Of a stretch of DNA of 64,000 bases, positions 56,607 to 64,000 are shown piece by piece (within the stretch, counting starts at the first letter, position 1; each line of letters begins with the position of its first letter). The translations under genes were made by a program, and so were the position numbers. This DNA is from Tardiphaga robiniae (GTDB lineage Bacteria; Pseudomonadota; Alphaproteobacteria; Rhizobiales; Xanthobacteraceae), in NCBI RefSeq assembly GCF_013359755.1, contig NZ_JABMCJ010000083.1, positions 62,001-126,000 of the forward strand. Reading direction: 5' to 3'. The notes beneath the pieces were generated by a model, which was not told the DNA's origin, searched no databases, and worked only from the letters and a program-made list of their open reading frames with translations.

Positions 56607-56836
56607 CATCCCGCGGCCTGCGACTTTCTCGCGTCGCGCTTGCGGCCACAGTGAGGCCCCGGAAACGACGTGACCCTGCCGCGAGAAGCAGCTATGGAAA
56701 GCCGCGTTCGCCGCCGCATTTTCATCGCGCGCGTCTGGCAACGTCGGCGAGAGGTTGGCGGCGGTATCGACGCGCGATGCCGCACCACTCCGCTTGTTTC
56801 TGTCTCGCTCGCTTCTGACTCGCGCATTGGCCGGAT

Positions 56837-58021
56837 ATGTCTGACACTGTGACTGCTTCCCTTTCTCGCTGGGCTTTCGTTGGTGCCGCACTGGTTGGTG
56901 CGCTGTCGCTGGGCACTCCTGCATCGGCGCAGAACGGACCGCCCCCGGCCTATCCCGCGCAGCAGGTCTATCCGCCGAGTCAGGCGCAGCAGCAGGGCTC
57001 CGCCAATCCGATGTGCGGGCGCCTCGAGGCGCAGCTTGCGACCATCGATCGCGGCAACGGCCTCGATCCCGCGCGCGCCGAGCAGCTTCGCCGCTATGAG
57101 GACGCCGCGTCCAAGCAGCAGAGCGAGCTCGATCGCGTTTCGGCGCAGGCCAAGCGGATGGGCTGCGACAGTTCCGGCTTCTTCTCGCTGTTCAATGGCC
57201 AGTCGCAGCAGTGCGGCCCGGTCAACAACCAGATCCAGCAGATGCGCGGCAATCTGGATCAGATCACCAGCAATCTCGAACGCCTGCGCGTCGGCACGCC
57301 CGGCAGTTCGGACCGTGATACCCAGCGCCGCTCGGTGCTGCTGGCCCTCGCGCAGAACAATTGCGGCCCGCAATACGCCGCCGCTGCGCAGCGCGCGGCG
57401 CCGCAGAACTCAGGCCCCGGCGGTTTCCTGAGCAACCTGTTCGGCAACAACGAGCCAAGCCCCGGCGCGGCGCCGCTGGACGGCAATATGTCGCCCGTTC
57501 CGTCCGGCACCTATCGGACCGTCTGCGTGCGCACCTGCGATGGCTTCTATTTCCCGATCTCGTTCGCGACGATCCCGGCGCGTTTCGGCGATGACGAGCG
57601 GACCTGCAAGAATCTCTGCCCGGCCTCCGACGCCAACCTGTTCACCTATCGCAATCCCGGCGAGGATATGAACTCGGCTGTCTCGGTGTCGGGTCAGCCC
57701 TATTCGTCGTCGCCGAACGCTTTCAAGTATCGCACCGAATTCAACCCGTCGTGCTCCTGCAAGGCGCAGGGCCAGACATGGTCCGAGGCGTTGAAGAATG
57801 TCGACGACAAATCGGCAGCGGAGAATGGCGACATCATCGTCACCGAGGAACGTGCCAAGCGGATGTCGCAGCCGCAAAAGGGCACGCCTGCCGCCTTGAA
57901 GAAGGGCGCAGCACCGGAGGCGCCTGCAGCAGCAGTTCCCGCGCAACCGACGGCGCCGTCGACTCCTGGCCAGATCCGGACCGTCGGCCCGCAATTCCTG
58001 CCAAATAACGCGCCGCGTTAA
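56837..58021 (+). CDS. exported DUF2865-domain protein
   Basis: A 394-residue protein with a signal peptide (about 1-32, ending ASAQN), a Gln/Pro-rich segment (about 33-55), a central helical region with Cys, then the conserved DUF2865 block containing PSGTYRTVCVRTCDGFYFPI and CKNLCPASDANLFTYRNPGED. The tail is Ala/Pro-rich. Found across Bradyrhizobiaceae; function unknown, probably periplasmic. Confidence 0.85.
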   Translation: MSDTVTASLSRWAFVGAALVGALSLGTPASAQNGPPPAYPAQQVYPPSQAQQQGSANPMCGRLEAQLATIDRGNGLDPARAEQLRRYEDAASKQQSELDRVSAQAKRMGCDSSGFFSLFNGQSQQCGPVNNQIQQMRGNLDQITSNLERLRVGTPGSSDRDTQRRSVLLALAQNNCGPQYAAAAQRAAPQNSGPGGFLSNLFGNNEPSPGAAPLDGNMSPVPSGTYRTVCVRTCDGFYFPISFATIPARFGDDERTCKNLCPASDANLFTYRNPGEDMNSAVSVSGQPYSSSPNAFKYRTEFNPSCSCKAQGQTWSEALKNVDDKSAAENGDIIVTEERAKRMSQPQKGTPAALKKGAAPEAPAAAVPAQPTAPSTPGQIRTVGPQFLPNNAPR

Positions 58022-58129
58022 GCCTCGTGTCCTCGCCCGGCCAGGCAGAGCGACGACGGCCCAGCCCTAGCGTCCAGCTTCGGACAACCTCCGAACGGTA
58101 GGCTCACGCCAAACCGCGAGGGTGTTCGG

Positions 58130-60187
58130 ATGGTCTCGACTTATCTCAACTATAATATCGTCTCCCGCAATCTCACCCAATCGCTGACGCGGATCTCGCA
58201 ACAGGCCACCGTCTCGCGGGATACGGCCTATTACAAGGAGAACATCGGCAAGGTGAAAACCGTCGATGATCTCCTGAACGACTATCGGCTCTATACCTAT
58301 GCAACGACGGCCTATGGTCTGGAGGACATGGCCTATGCCAAGGCCTTCCTGCGCAAGGTGCTGGAAAGCGATCTCTCCGACGCCAACAGTTTTGCCAACA
58401 AGCTGAGCGACAAGCGTTACCGGGATTTCGCAGCGGCCTTCCCTTTCGGGACCACCAGCAGCAGCACCAACACCGCCCAGTCCGAGAACCAGGCCGACGA
58501 CATGATCGGTCTGTACACGGCCGTAGCGCAGCGCGGGGTCGATGCCATCGACGCGAACAAGAACTACTACAATCTCACGATCGGAAAGATCACCAACGTC
58601 AATGGCCTGCTCGCCGACGACAAGCTGCGGGATTATGTTTTCTCGGCCTTCGGCATCGACAAGAATCGCTGGTCCCACGACACGATCAGCAAGGTGCTGA
58701 GCAGCGACCCGTCCGATCCGAACAGCTATGTCAATTCCGTTTGGGTGTCGCAGAAGGACGACATCAATGCGAATATCACCAAGGCCCAGGCAGCGATGCT
58801 CGATGCCGCCGGCAAGATCGACACATACATGGCGGCATTGAAACAGCCGGGCGCCGATATGGCCGATCTGCGCCGGAAGATCGATCTGGAGCGCACGCGC
58901 GGATCGATGAATGAGGTCAGTATCCTCAGCTATAAGGATGCGCTCAAGACGATCGACAGCTATGTGGCGCTTGCCGGCGCTTTCGAGTTCTCGCCCGACG
59001 GCACATTGCCCACCGGAACGTCTGCCCAGACAGCCGCGCAGCTGAGCGACACCCATACCAAATATGTCAACAGCCAGGGCGCGGCCTATCTCGCAGCGGA
59101 TGAAAATTACGCGGCATCGCTGATCAAGCAGTATCGCGCGGGCATCGCCAATGTGACTACGGTCGATGCCTTTCTCAAGACGCCAAACGTCTATAATTTT
59201 GCTCTGAAATCATTTGGCCTCGATCCCGAAGAGGTTTCGCCGACGATCATCAAAAACGTGCTCAAAAGCGATCCGGACGATCCGAAGAGCTACGTGAACA
59301 AGCTGCACGACGAGCGATACGTTCAGCTCGCTCGGGCATTTAATTTCGACAGCAGCGGAAATATCACGACGCCTGTGGTGGCGCAGGACGCGGCGGAAGT
59401 CACCCAGGTGATGAAGGACTACATCATCGCCAAGACACGCTTCACGAAGGACAAGGAACAGGCCGAGCTGCGCAAGGCGGCCGACAAGGACGCGGTCTAT
59501 TATCAGAAGAACATCGCCAATATCGAGAGCGTGAAGGATCTGCTTGCCGACAGGAAGCTCATCGACATCGCGCTCGTCGCCAAGGACCTCGACCCCGCCA
59601 AGGTGACCACCGCCGATCTGCGCAAGATGTTCGATTCCGACCTGAACGACCCCAAGAGCTTCGTCAACACGCAGAAGGATCCGCGTTTCGCGGAGCTGGT
59701 GGCCTCGTTCAATTTCGACGACGACGGCGAGATCGCGCGGCTGCCGAAATTCGGGCCGCAGACCCGCGACCAGTTCATGGAAATCCAGCACAAATATCTG
59801 CAGCAGACGCTGGAGACGCAGCAGGGCGAAAGCAATCCCGGCGTGCGGCTCGCGCTCTACTTCGAGCGCAAGGCGCCGAGCATCACCTCGGCCTATGACC
59901 TGCTTGCGGACAAGGCGCTGGCGGAAGTGTTCCGCACCATCTTCAGCCTGCCGGACGAGGTGGGCGCGATGGATATCGATCAGCAGGCCAAGGTGGTGGA
60001 GAAACACCTCAATCTGAAGGACCTCGCCGATCCCGCCAAGCTGGCCAAACTGCTGAACCGTTTCTCGGCGCTGTATGACATCAAGAACAGCACCAGCGCC
60101 GCATCCTCACCCGTCGTCACCCTGTTTCAGGGCGGTGGCGTCCTGAGCGATTCAACCTTTGCGGCGGTGGCCAAAACGGCGCGGTGA
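58130..60187 (+). CDS. DUF1217 repeat protein (flagellum-associated family)
   Basis: A 685-residue protein built of DUF1217 units. Repeats start at about 33, 145, 327 and 455, with a more divergent fifth near 575; each has a YYxxNIxxVxxVxxLL start and a phrase like VLESDLSDANSFANKL or VLKSDPDDPKSYVNKL. The family occurs near flagellar genes in alphaproteobacteria, so a role in flagellar assembly or function is likely but not fixed. No signal peptide is visible. Two motility-related genes are elsewhere in this window (motAB, cheR) but none is adjacent. Confidence 0.82.
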   Translation: MVSTYLNYNIVSRNLTQSLTRISQQATVSRDTAYYKENIGKVKTVDDLLNDYRLYTYATTAYGLEDMAYAKAFLRKVLESDLSDANSFANKLSDKRYRDFAAAFPFGTTSSSTNTAQSENQADDMIGLYTAVAQRGVDAIDANKNYYNLTIGKITNVNGLLADDKLRDYVFSAFGIDKNRWSHDTISKVLSSDPSDPNSYVNSVWVSQKDDINANITKAQAAMLDAAGKIDTYMAALKQPGADMADLRRKIDLERTRGSMNEVSILSYKDALKTIDSYVALAGAFEFSPDGTLPTGTSAQTAAQLSDTHTKYVNSQGAAYLAADENYAASLIKQYRAGIANVTTVDAFLKTPNVYNFALKSFGLDPEEVSPTIIKNVLKSDPDDPKSYVNKLHDERYVQLARAFNFDSSGNITTPVVAQDAAEVTQVMKDYIIAKTRFTKDKEQAELRKAADKDAVYYQKNIANIESVKDLLADRKLIDIALVAKDLDPAKVTTADLRKMFDSDLNDPKSFVNTQKDPRFAELVASFNFDDDGEIARLPKFGPQTRDQFMEIQHKYLQQTLETQQGESNPGVRLALYFERKAPSITSAYDLLADKALAEVFRTIFSLPDEVGAMDIDQQAKVVEKHLNLKDLADPAKLAKLLNRFSALYDIKNSTSAASSPVVTLFQGGGVLSDSTFAAVAKTAR

Positions 60188-60216
60188 CGGGATCACGCGC
60201 AGATACACGACGGGTT

Positions 60217-60239
60217 TGTAGGGCGTCATTCGCCCTACA
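60217..60239. terminator. bidirectional hairpin between convergent genes
   Basis: A perfect 9-bp stem (TGTAGGGCG / CGCCCTACA) with the loop TCATT lies between the stops of the DUF1217 gene (30 nt upstream) and nadE. No T-run, so it may be rho-dependent or merely stabilise both transcript ends. Confidence 0.6.
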
Positions 60240-60242
60240 GCT

Positions 60243-61994
60243 TCACTCAAACGCTTCGCTGGTGCCCCTGCCGGGCCGCGTCACCAGGTCCTCATCGGGC
60301 TTCGGCAACGGATTGGCCAGATCGCGAAACTTGTTGGTGATCGGATAGCGGCGATCCCTGCCAAAGTTCTTCCGCGTCACTTTCACGCCCGGCGCCGCCT
60401 GCCGGCGCTTGTATTCGGCGATGTTGAGCAGCCGATCGATGCGCGTCACGACGTCCTTCTCAAAACCGGCAGCGACGATCTCTGACAGCGGTTCCTCACG
60501 CTCGACCAGACGTTCGAGAATGCCATCAAGAATATCGTATGGAGGTAGCGAGTCCTGATCGGTCTGGTTCTCGCGCAATTCGGCCGTGGGCGGACGGATA
60601 ATGATGTTGTTGGGGATCACTTCGCCATCAGGACCGAGCGCGCCTTCGGGCTTCCAAGAATTGCGCAGGGTCGAGATGCGGAACACCTGGGTCTTGTAGA
60701 GATCCTTGATGGGATTGAAGCCGCCATTCATGTCGCCATACAGCGTGGCATAGCCCACCGACATTTCCGACTTGTTGCCTGTGGTCACGACCATGGCACC
60801 GGTCTTGTTGGAGACGGCCATCAACAACGTGCCACGGGTGCGGGCCTGGAGGTTCTCTTCGGTGATGTCGCGCGCGAGACCCTTGAAGGTATCGGCGAGG
60901 ATTTTCTCGAAACCATTCACCGCGCCCGCAATGGGCAGGACCTCGTAACGGAAACCCAGCGCCTTCGCGAGCTTGTCGGCATCGTCGAGCGACACCTGCG
61001 CGGTGTAGCGGAATGGCAGCATGATGCCGCGCACGCGGTCGGCGCCGAGCGCATCCACGGCGATCGCGGCGCAAAGCGCGGAGTCGATACCGCCGGAGAT
61101 GCCCATCAGTACGCCGGGGAAGCCGTTCTTGTTGACGTAATCGCGCAAGCCAAGCACACAGGCGGCGTAGTCGCCCTCGTCGCCTTCCGGCACCGGTGCG
61201 ATCGGTCCGTCGCAGCGCCAGTGGCCGTCGATCTTCTCGAATGTCAGCGTCGTGATGCTCTCGGTGAAGGACGGCAATTGTGCCCCCAGCGAGCGGTCGG
61301 CATTGAGCACAAAGCTCGCGCCGTCGAACACCAGTTCGTCCTGACCGCCGACCTGATTGAGGTAGACCATCGGCAGATGGCTCTCGGTAACGCGGGCGAC
61401 CTGCACCGACAAGCGCAGATCCGTCTTGCCGCGGGCATATGGCGAACCGTTCGGCACGATCAGGATTTCGGCGCCGGTCTCGGTCAGCGTCTCGACCACG
61501 TCTTCGTAGTCGGCGGACTCTTCCATCCAGGTGTCTTCGCAGATCGGCACGCCGACGCGCAGACCGCGGATGGTGACGGGTCCCGAGACCGAGCCGCGCG
61601 CGAAGACGCGCTTCTCGTCGAACACACCGTAATTCGGCAGATTGACCTTGAAACGGATCGCGCTGATGCGGCCGTCGTCGAGCAGCGCGCAGGCATTGTA
61701 GAGCTTGCCGCCATCGACCCAGGGCGAGCCGATCAACACAGCCGGACCCCCGTCCGCGGTCTCGCGCGCCAGCTCCTCGATGGCCGCACGGCAGGCCGCC
61801 TGAAATGCCGGTTTCAGCACCAGATCTTCCGGTGGGTAGCCGGCGATGAACAATTCAGGAAACACGATCAGCGTCGCGCCGTCGGCTTTGGCCTGCGCCC
61901 GCGCAGCGCGCGCCTTGGCGGCATTGCCGGTGATGTCACCGACGATGGGATTGAGCTGGGCGAGTGTGACGGTGAAGCGCGTCAATTCTGTCAT
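60243..61994 (-). CDS. nadE: glutamine-dependent NAD+ synthetase
   Basis: A 583-residue two-domain enzyme. The N-terminal CN-hydrolase glutaminase has Glu (FPELFIAGYPPEDL), Lys and Cys (GVPICEDTWMEE), and the C-terminal ATP pyrophosphatase has MGISGGIDSALCA and TTGNKSEMSVGYATLYGDMN. It converts deamido-NAD to NAD using glutamine ammonia. Met 61994 was chosen; 62006 adds four residues. This is the housekeeping copy, in contrast to the NadE-like protein at 11601-12608 that lacks a glutaminase. Confidence 0.95.
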   Translation of the reverse strand: MTELTRFTVTLAQLNPIVGDITGNAAKARAARAQAKADGATLIVFPELFIAGYPPEDLVLKPAFQAACRAAIEELARETADGGPAVLIGSPWVDGGKLYNACALLDDGRISAIRFKVNLPNYGVFDEKRVFARGSVSGPVTIRGLRVGVPICEDTWMEESADYEDVVETLTETGAEILIVPNGSPYARGKTDLRLSVQVARVTESHLPMVYLNQVGGQDELVFDGASFVLNADRSLGAQLPSFTESITTLTFEKIDGHWRCDGPIAPVPEGDEGDYAACVLGLRDYVNKNGFPGVLMGISGGIDSALCAAIAVDALGADRVRGIMLPFRYTAQVSLDDADKLAKALGFRYEVLPIAGAVNGFEKILADTFKGLARDITEENLQARTRGTLLMAVSNKTGAMVVTTGNKSEMSVGYATLYGDMNGGFNPIKDLYKTQVFRISTLRNSWKPEGALGPDGEVIPNNIIIRPPTAELRENQTDQDSLPPYDILDGILERLVEREEPLSEIVAAGFEKDVVTRIDRLLNIAEYKRRQAAPGVKVTRKNFGRDRRYPITNKFRDLANPLPKPDEDLVTRPGRGTSEAFE

Positions 61995-62037
61995 GGAAAC
62001 ATCCAAGCCTACCGGCTCACCCTTCGCAACTGCAGGA

Positions 62038-62391
62038 TTAGAAGATGCCTATGCGCTCACCGAGCGCATACAGCCAGGTCATGCCGGCGATCACAAGTGC
62101 GACGCCGACGGCCGCCGATCCCATATCCTTCACACGCCCGATCTGCGGATCGTGTTCGGTGGTGAGCCGGTCGGCCAGTTTCTCGATGGCGGTGTTGAGC
62201 AGTTCGACGGTGAGCAGCAGCAAAACCACCGCCACCAGCTCGAGCCGACGCGCTGCGGTGGTGCCGATGAGAAATGACAGCGGCACCGCGAGGAGCAGTG
62301 CAAACAGCTCCTCGCGAATGGCCTGCTCCGATCGCGTCGCGAAGGTCAGGCCATTCCAGGTATTGATGCAGGCCCGCCAGAGGCGCGACAA
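62038..62391 (-). CDS. dgkA: diacylglycerol kinase DgkA
   Basis: A 117-residue inner-membrane kinase, near the E. coli length. The signature is ELLNTAIEKLADRLTTEH, with TRSEQAIREELFALLLAV before it and KDMGSAAVGVALV after. It recycles diacylglycerol to phosphatidate. The start appears to be TTG at 62391, 2 nt past the stop of the upstream DAHP synthase gene; an ATG-led longer frame would lie inside that gene. Confidence 0.88.
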   Translation of the reverse strand: MSRLWRACINTWNGLTFATRSEQAIREELFALLLAVPLSFLIGTTAARRLELVAVVLLLLTVELLNTAIEKLADRLTTEHDPQIGRVKDMGSAAVGVALVIAGMTWLYALGERIGIF

Positions 62392-62393
62392 GT

Positions 62394-63785
62394 TTAGAGA
62401 CCCGATGCCACCGGCAGCGGCTCCGCCCTGTCGACGCGGGACGTCTTCAGCAATTCGGCGATCAGGAACGCCATGTCGATGGATTGCTCGGCATTCAGAC
62501 GGGGATCGCAGACCGTGTGGTAGCGGTCGTTGAGGTCCTCGTCCGAAATGGCGCGCGCGCCACCGGTGCATTCCGTCACGTTCTGGCCGGTCATCTCCAG
62601 ATGCACGCCGCCCGGATGGGTGCCTTCGGCGGCATGGATCTGGAAGAACGACTTCACCTCGGACAGGATACGATCGAATGGACGGGTCTTGTAGCCGGAA
62701 TTCGACGTGATGGTGTTGCCGTGCATCGGATCGCACGACCATACCACCGAGCGCCCTTCCTTCTGCACCGCGCGGATGAAGCCCGGCAGATGCTCCCCAA
62801 CCTTCTCGTGGCCGAAGCGGTTGATCAGCGTCAGGCGGCCGGGCTCATTGTCCGGATTGAGGACGTCGATCAGCTTCAGCAGTTCATCCGGCTTCAGCGA
62901 CGGGCCGCACTTCAGGCCGATCGGATTCTTGATGCCGCGGAAGTATTCCACATGGGCATGATCGAGCTGCCGCGTACGGTCGCCGATCCAGATCATGTGG
63001 CCGGAGGTCGCGTACCAGTCGCCCGTCGTGGAATCGACGCGCGTGAAGGCCTGCTCATAGCCGAGCAACAGCGCTTCGTGGCTGGTGTAGAAATCCGTCG
63101 ACCGCAGTTCCGGGTGGCTTTCCAGATTGAGGCCGCAGGCGCGCATGAAGTTCAGCGCGTCCGAGATGCGGTCGGCCAGTTCCTTGTAACGGCGCGACTG
63201 CTGCGAATCCTTCAGGAAGCCGAGCATCCACTGGTGCACGCTGCCGAGATTGGCGAAGCCGCCGGTCGCGAAAGCGCGCAGCAGATTCAGCGTCGCCGCC
63301 GACTGGCGATAGGCCATCAGCTGGCGCTGCGGATCGGGCACGCGGGATTCTGGCGTGAAGGCGATGTCATTGATGATGTCGCCGCGATAGCTCGGCAGCT
63401 CGACGCCGTTGAGCTTCTCCATCGGCGACGACCGCGGCTTGGCGAACTGGCCGGCGATACGGCCGATCTTCACCACGGGCAGCGCGCCGGCATAGGTCAG
63501 CACCACCGACATCTGCAGGAAGGCGCGGAAGAAATCGCGGATATTGTTGGCGCCATGCTCAGCAAAGCTCTCGGCGCAATCGCCGCCCTGCAGCAGGAAG
63601 GCCTCGCCGGCAGCCACGCGGGCGAGCGACTTCTTCAGATTGCGGGCCTCGCCTGCAAAAACCAGCGGCGGAAACGTGGCAAGCTGCGCCTCGACATCGC
63701 CAAGGGCCTTGAGATCCGGGTATTCCGGCATTTGCAGCACGGGCTTGCCGCGCCAGCTATCGGGCGTCCACCGCTCGGACATCAC
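62394..63785 (-). CDS. aroG: class II 3-deoxy-7-phosphoheptulonate synthase (DAHP synthase)
   Basis: A 463-residue class II DAHP synthase that joins phosphoenolpyruvate and erythrose-4-phosphate at the head of the aromatic amino-acid pathway. [14 protein letters not shown] carries a metal Cys, and [35 protein letters not shown] and [15 protein letters not shown] hold other metal and phosphate ligands. The second Met (63782) is also possible. dgkA is translated from a start 2 nt after its stop. Confidence 0.95.
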   Translation of the reverse strand: MMSERWTPDSWRGKPVLQMPEYPDLKALGDVEAQLATFPPLVFAGEARNLKKSLARVAAGEAFLLQGGDCAESFAEHGANNIRDFFRAFLQMSVVLTYAGALPVVKIGRIAGQFAKPRSSPMEKLNGVELPSYRGDIINDIAFTPESRVPDPQRQLMAYRQSAATLNLLRAFATGGFANLGSVHQWMLGFLKDSQQSRRYKELADRISDALNFMRACGLNLESHPELRSTDFYTSHEALLLGYEQAFTRVDSTTGDWYATSGHMIWIGDRTRQLDHAHVEYFRGIKNPIGLKCGPSLKPDELLKLIDVLNPDNEPGRLTLINRFGHEKVGEHLPGFIRAVQKEGRSVVWSCDPMHGNTITSNSGYKTRPFDRILSEVKSFFQIHAAEGTHPGGVHLEMTGQNVTECTGGARAISDEDLNDRYHTVCDPRLNAEQSIDMAFLIAELLKTSRVDRAEPLPVASGL

Positions 63786-63941
63786 TTCTCTCCTGAAAAC
63801 CGCGCTTTATGGCTGCGGAGGCCGCGTTATACACAGCACAGATGGGGATCGCCAGTTCGAAATCCACATTGCGCCCCAAGCCCTTGCAGCCAAAGCCGAA
63901 TTCGCATTTGCTAGGCCCGGGTAAGGAACATATGGGACACC

Positions 63942-64000
63942 ATGGGAGAAACTGCGGTGTCGGAGGCTGCACTGGACGACGCTTTTGCCGATGACATCAC
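63942..64000 (+). CDS. start of an unidentified gene, cut by the window edge
   Basis: An open frame begins MGETAVSEAALDDAFADDI and runs off the right end. Only 19 residues are visible. A GTG inside (VSEAAL) is an alternative start. It is divergent from the DAHP synthase gene. No family can be named. Confidence 0.4.
   Translation, partial: MGETAVSEAALDDAFADDI

Noticed and set aside
58067..59056. A 329-residue minus-strand frame over the DUF1217 gene.
   Set aside because: The plus-strand gene has internal protein repeats and a coherent composition; the reverse frame does not.
61221..62165. A 314-residue plus-strand frame over nadE.
   Set aside because: Antisense shadow of the NAD synthetase gene, no start signal, no domain.
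62484..63914. A 476-residue open frame antisense to the DAHP synthase gene.
   Set aside because: It mirrors the codon structure of aroG in a high-GC genome, has no recognisable domain and contains low-complexity runs of the antisense type.
1..64000. CRISPR arrays, prophage, insertion sequences, rRNA or a replication origin.
   Set aside because: No regular spacer-repeat array, transposase, integrase, phage structural gene or rRNA segment was found; the short repeats seen are isolated intergenic palindromes.

Overview
The window reads as chromosomal DNA of an alphaproteobacterium of the Nitrobacteraceae/Bradyrhizobiaceae (Bradyrhizobium, Rhodopseudomonas, Tardiphaga or Afipia type). The grounds are a high-GC coding style, a complete acpXL–lpxXL cluster for the very-long-chain acyl group of lipid A, DUF1217 and DUF2865 proteins, a PIG-L type GalB, and intergenic palindromic repeats (21396-21500, 33326-33378, 39494-39542) of the kind scattered through these genomes. 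These are family-level inferences; no database search was run.

Layout. 1-9.2 kb: a small hypothetical, an RND efflux adaptor/pump pair, a spermidine-synthase-like protein, a broken response regulator, a PilZ-like protein, CheR and a chemoreceptor. 9.2-10.5 kb: mostly unassigned DNA with a small zinc-ribbon ORF. 10.5-17.3 kb: the most distinctive region, a tightly coupled set encoding a thioesterase, a NadE-like ATP pyrophosphatase, an AsnB-type amidotransferase, a stand-alone AMP ligase and a carrier protein, faced by a convergent PrmC/HemK-like methyltransferase. It looks like an uncharacterised small-molecule pathway that loads an acid on a carrier protein and makes one or more amides. 17.6-18.7 kb: a YdcF-like protein and tRNA-Gln(CTG). 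18.9-26.8 kb: a catabolic operon on the minus strand (LysR regulator, TctC-type binding protein, LigI, GalB, GalC, a dihydroxyphthalate-decarboxylase-like protein, an extradiol dioxygenase, an NCS1 permease) for an aromatic acid processed through the pyrone-dicarboxylate/oxalomesaconate route.

27-31 kb holds a HerA-like ATPase, an AhpD-like protein, MgtC, a ParB-like protein and a small membrane protein. 31.3-36.8 kb is the lipid A very-long-chain fatty acid cluster, in which one of the two ketosynthases has lost its catalytic cysteine. 36.8-45.3 kb: PotF, an aminotransferase, a rhodanese, two tandem Kup potassium transporters, and MotB/MotA. 45.5-51.8 kb: a methyltransferase, an RraA-like protein, the pssA/psd/ABC-exporter group, and LOG. 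52-56 kb: a Fic protein with an AT-rich, repeat-containing upstream region, then a cysS-led operon. 56.3-60.2 kb: two exported proteins and a DUF1217 repeat protein. 60.2-64 kb: the housekeeping glutamine-dependent NAD synthetase, DgkA, class II DAHP synthase, and the start of a gene that runs off the right edge.

Motility (CheR, chemoreceptor, MotAB, DUF1217) is dispersed over four places. The full-length NAD synthetase at 60.2-62 kb makes it likely that the NadE-like protein in the 10.5-17.3 kb cluster is not needed for NAD and has a specialised role.
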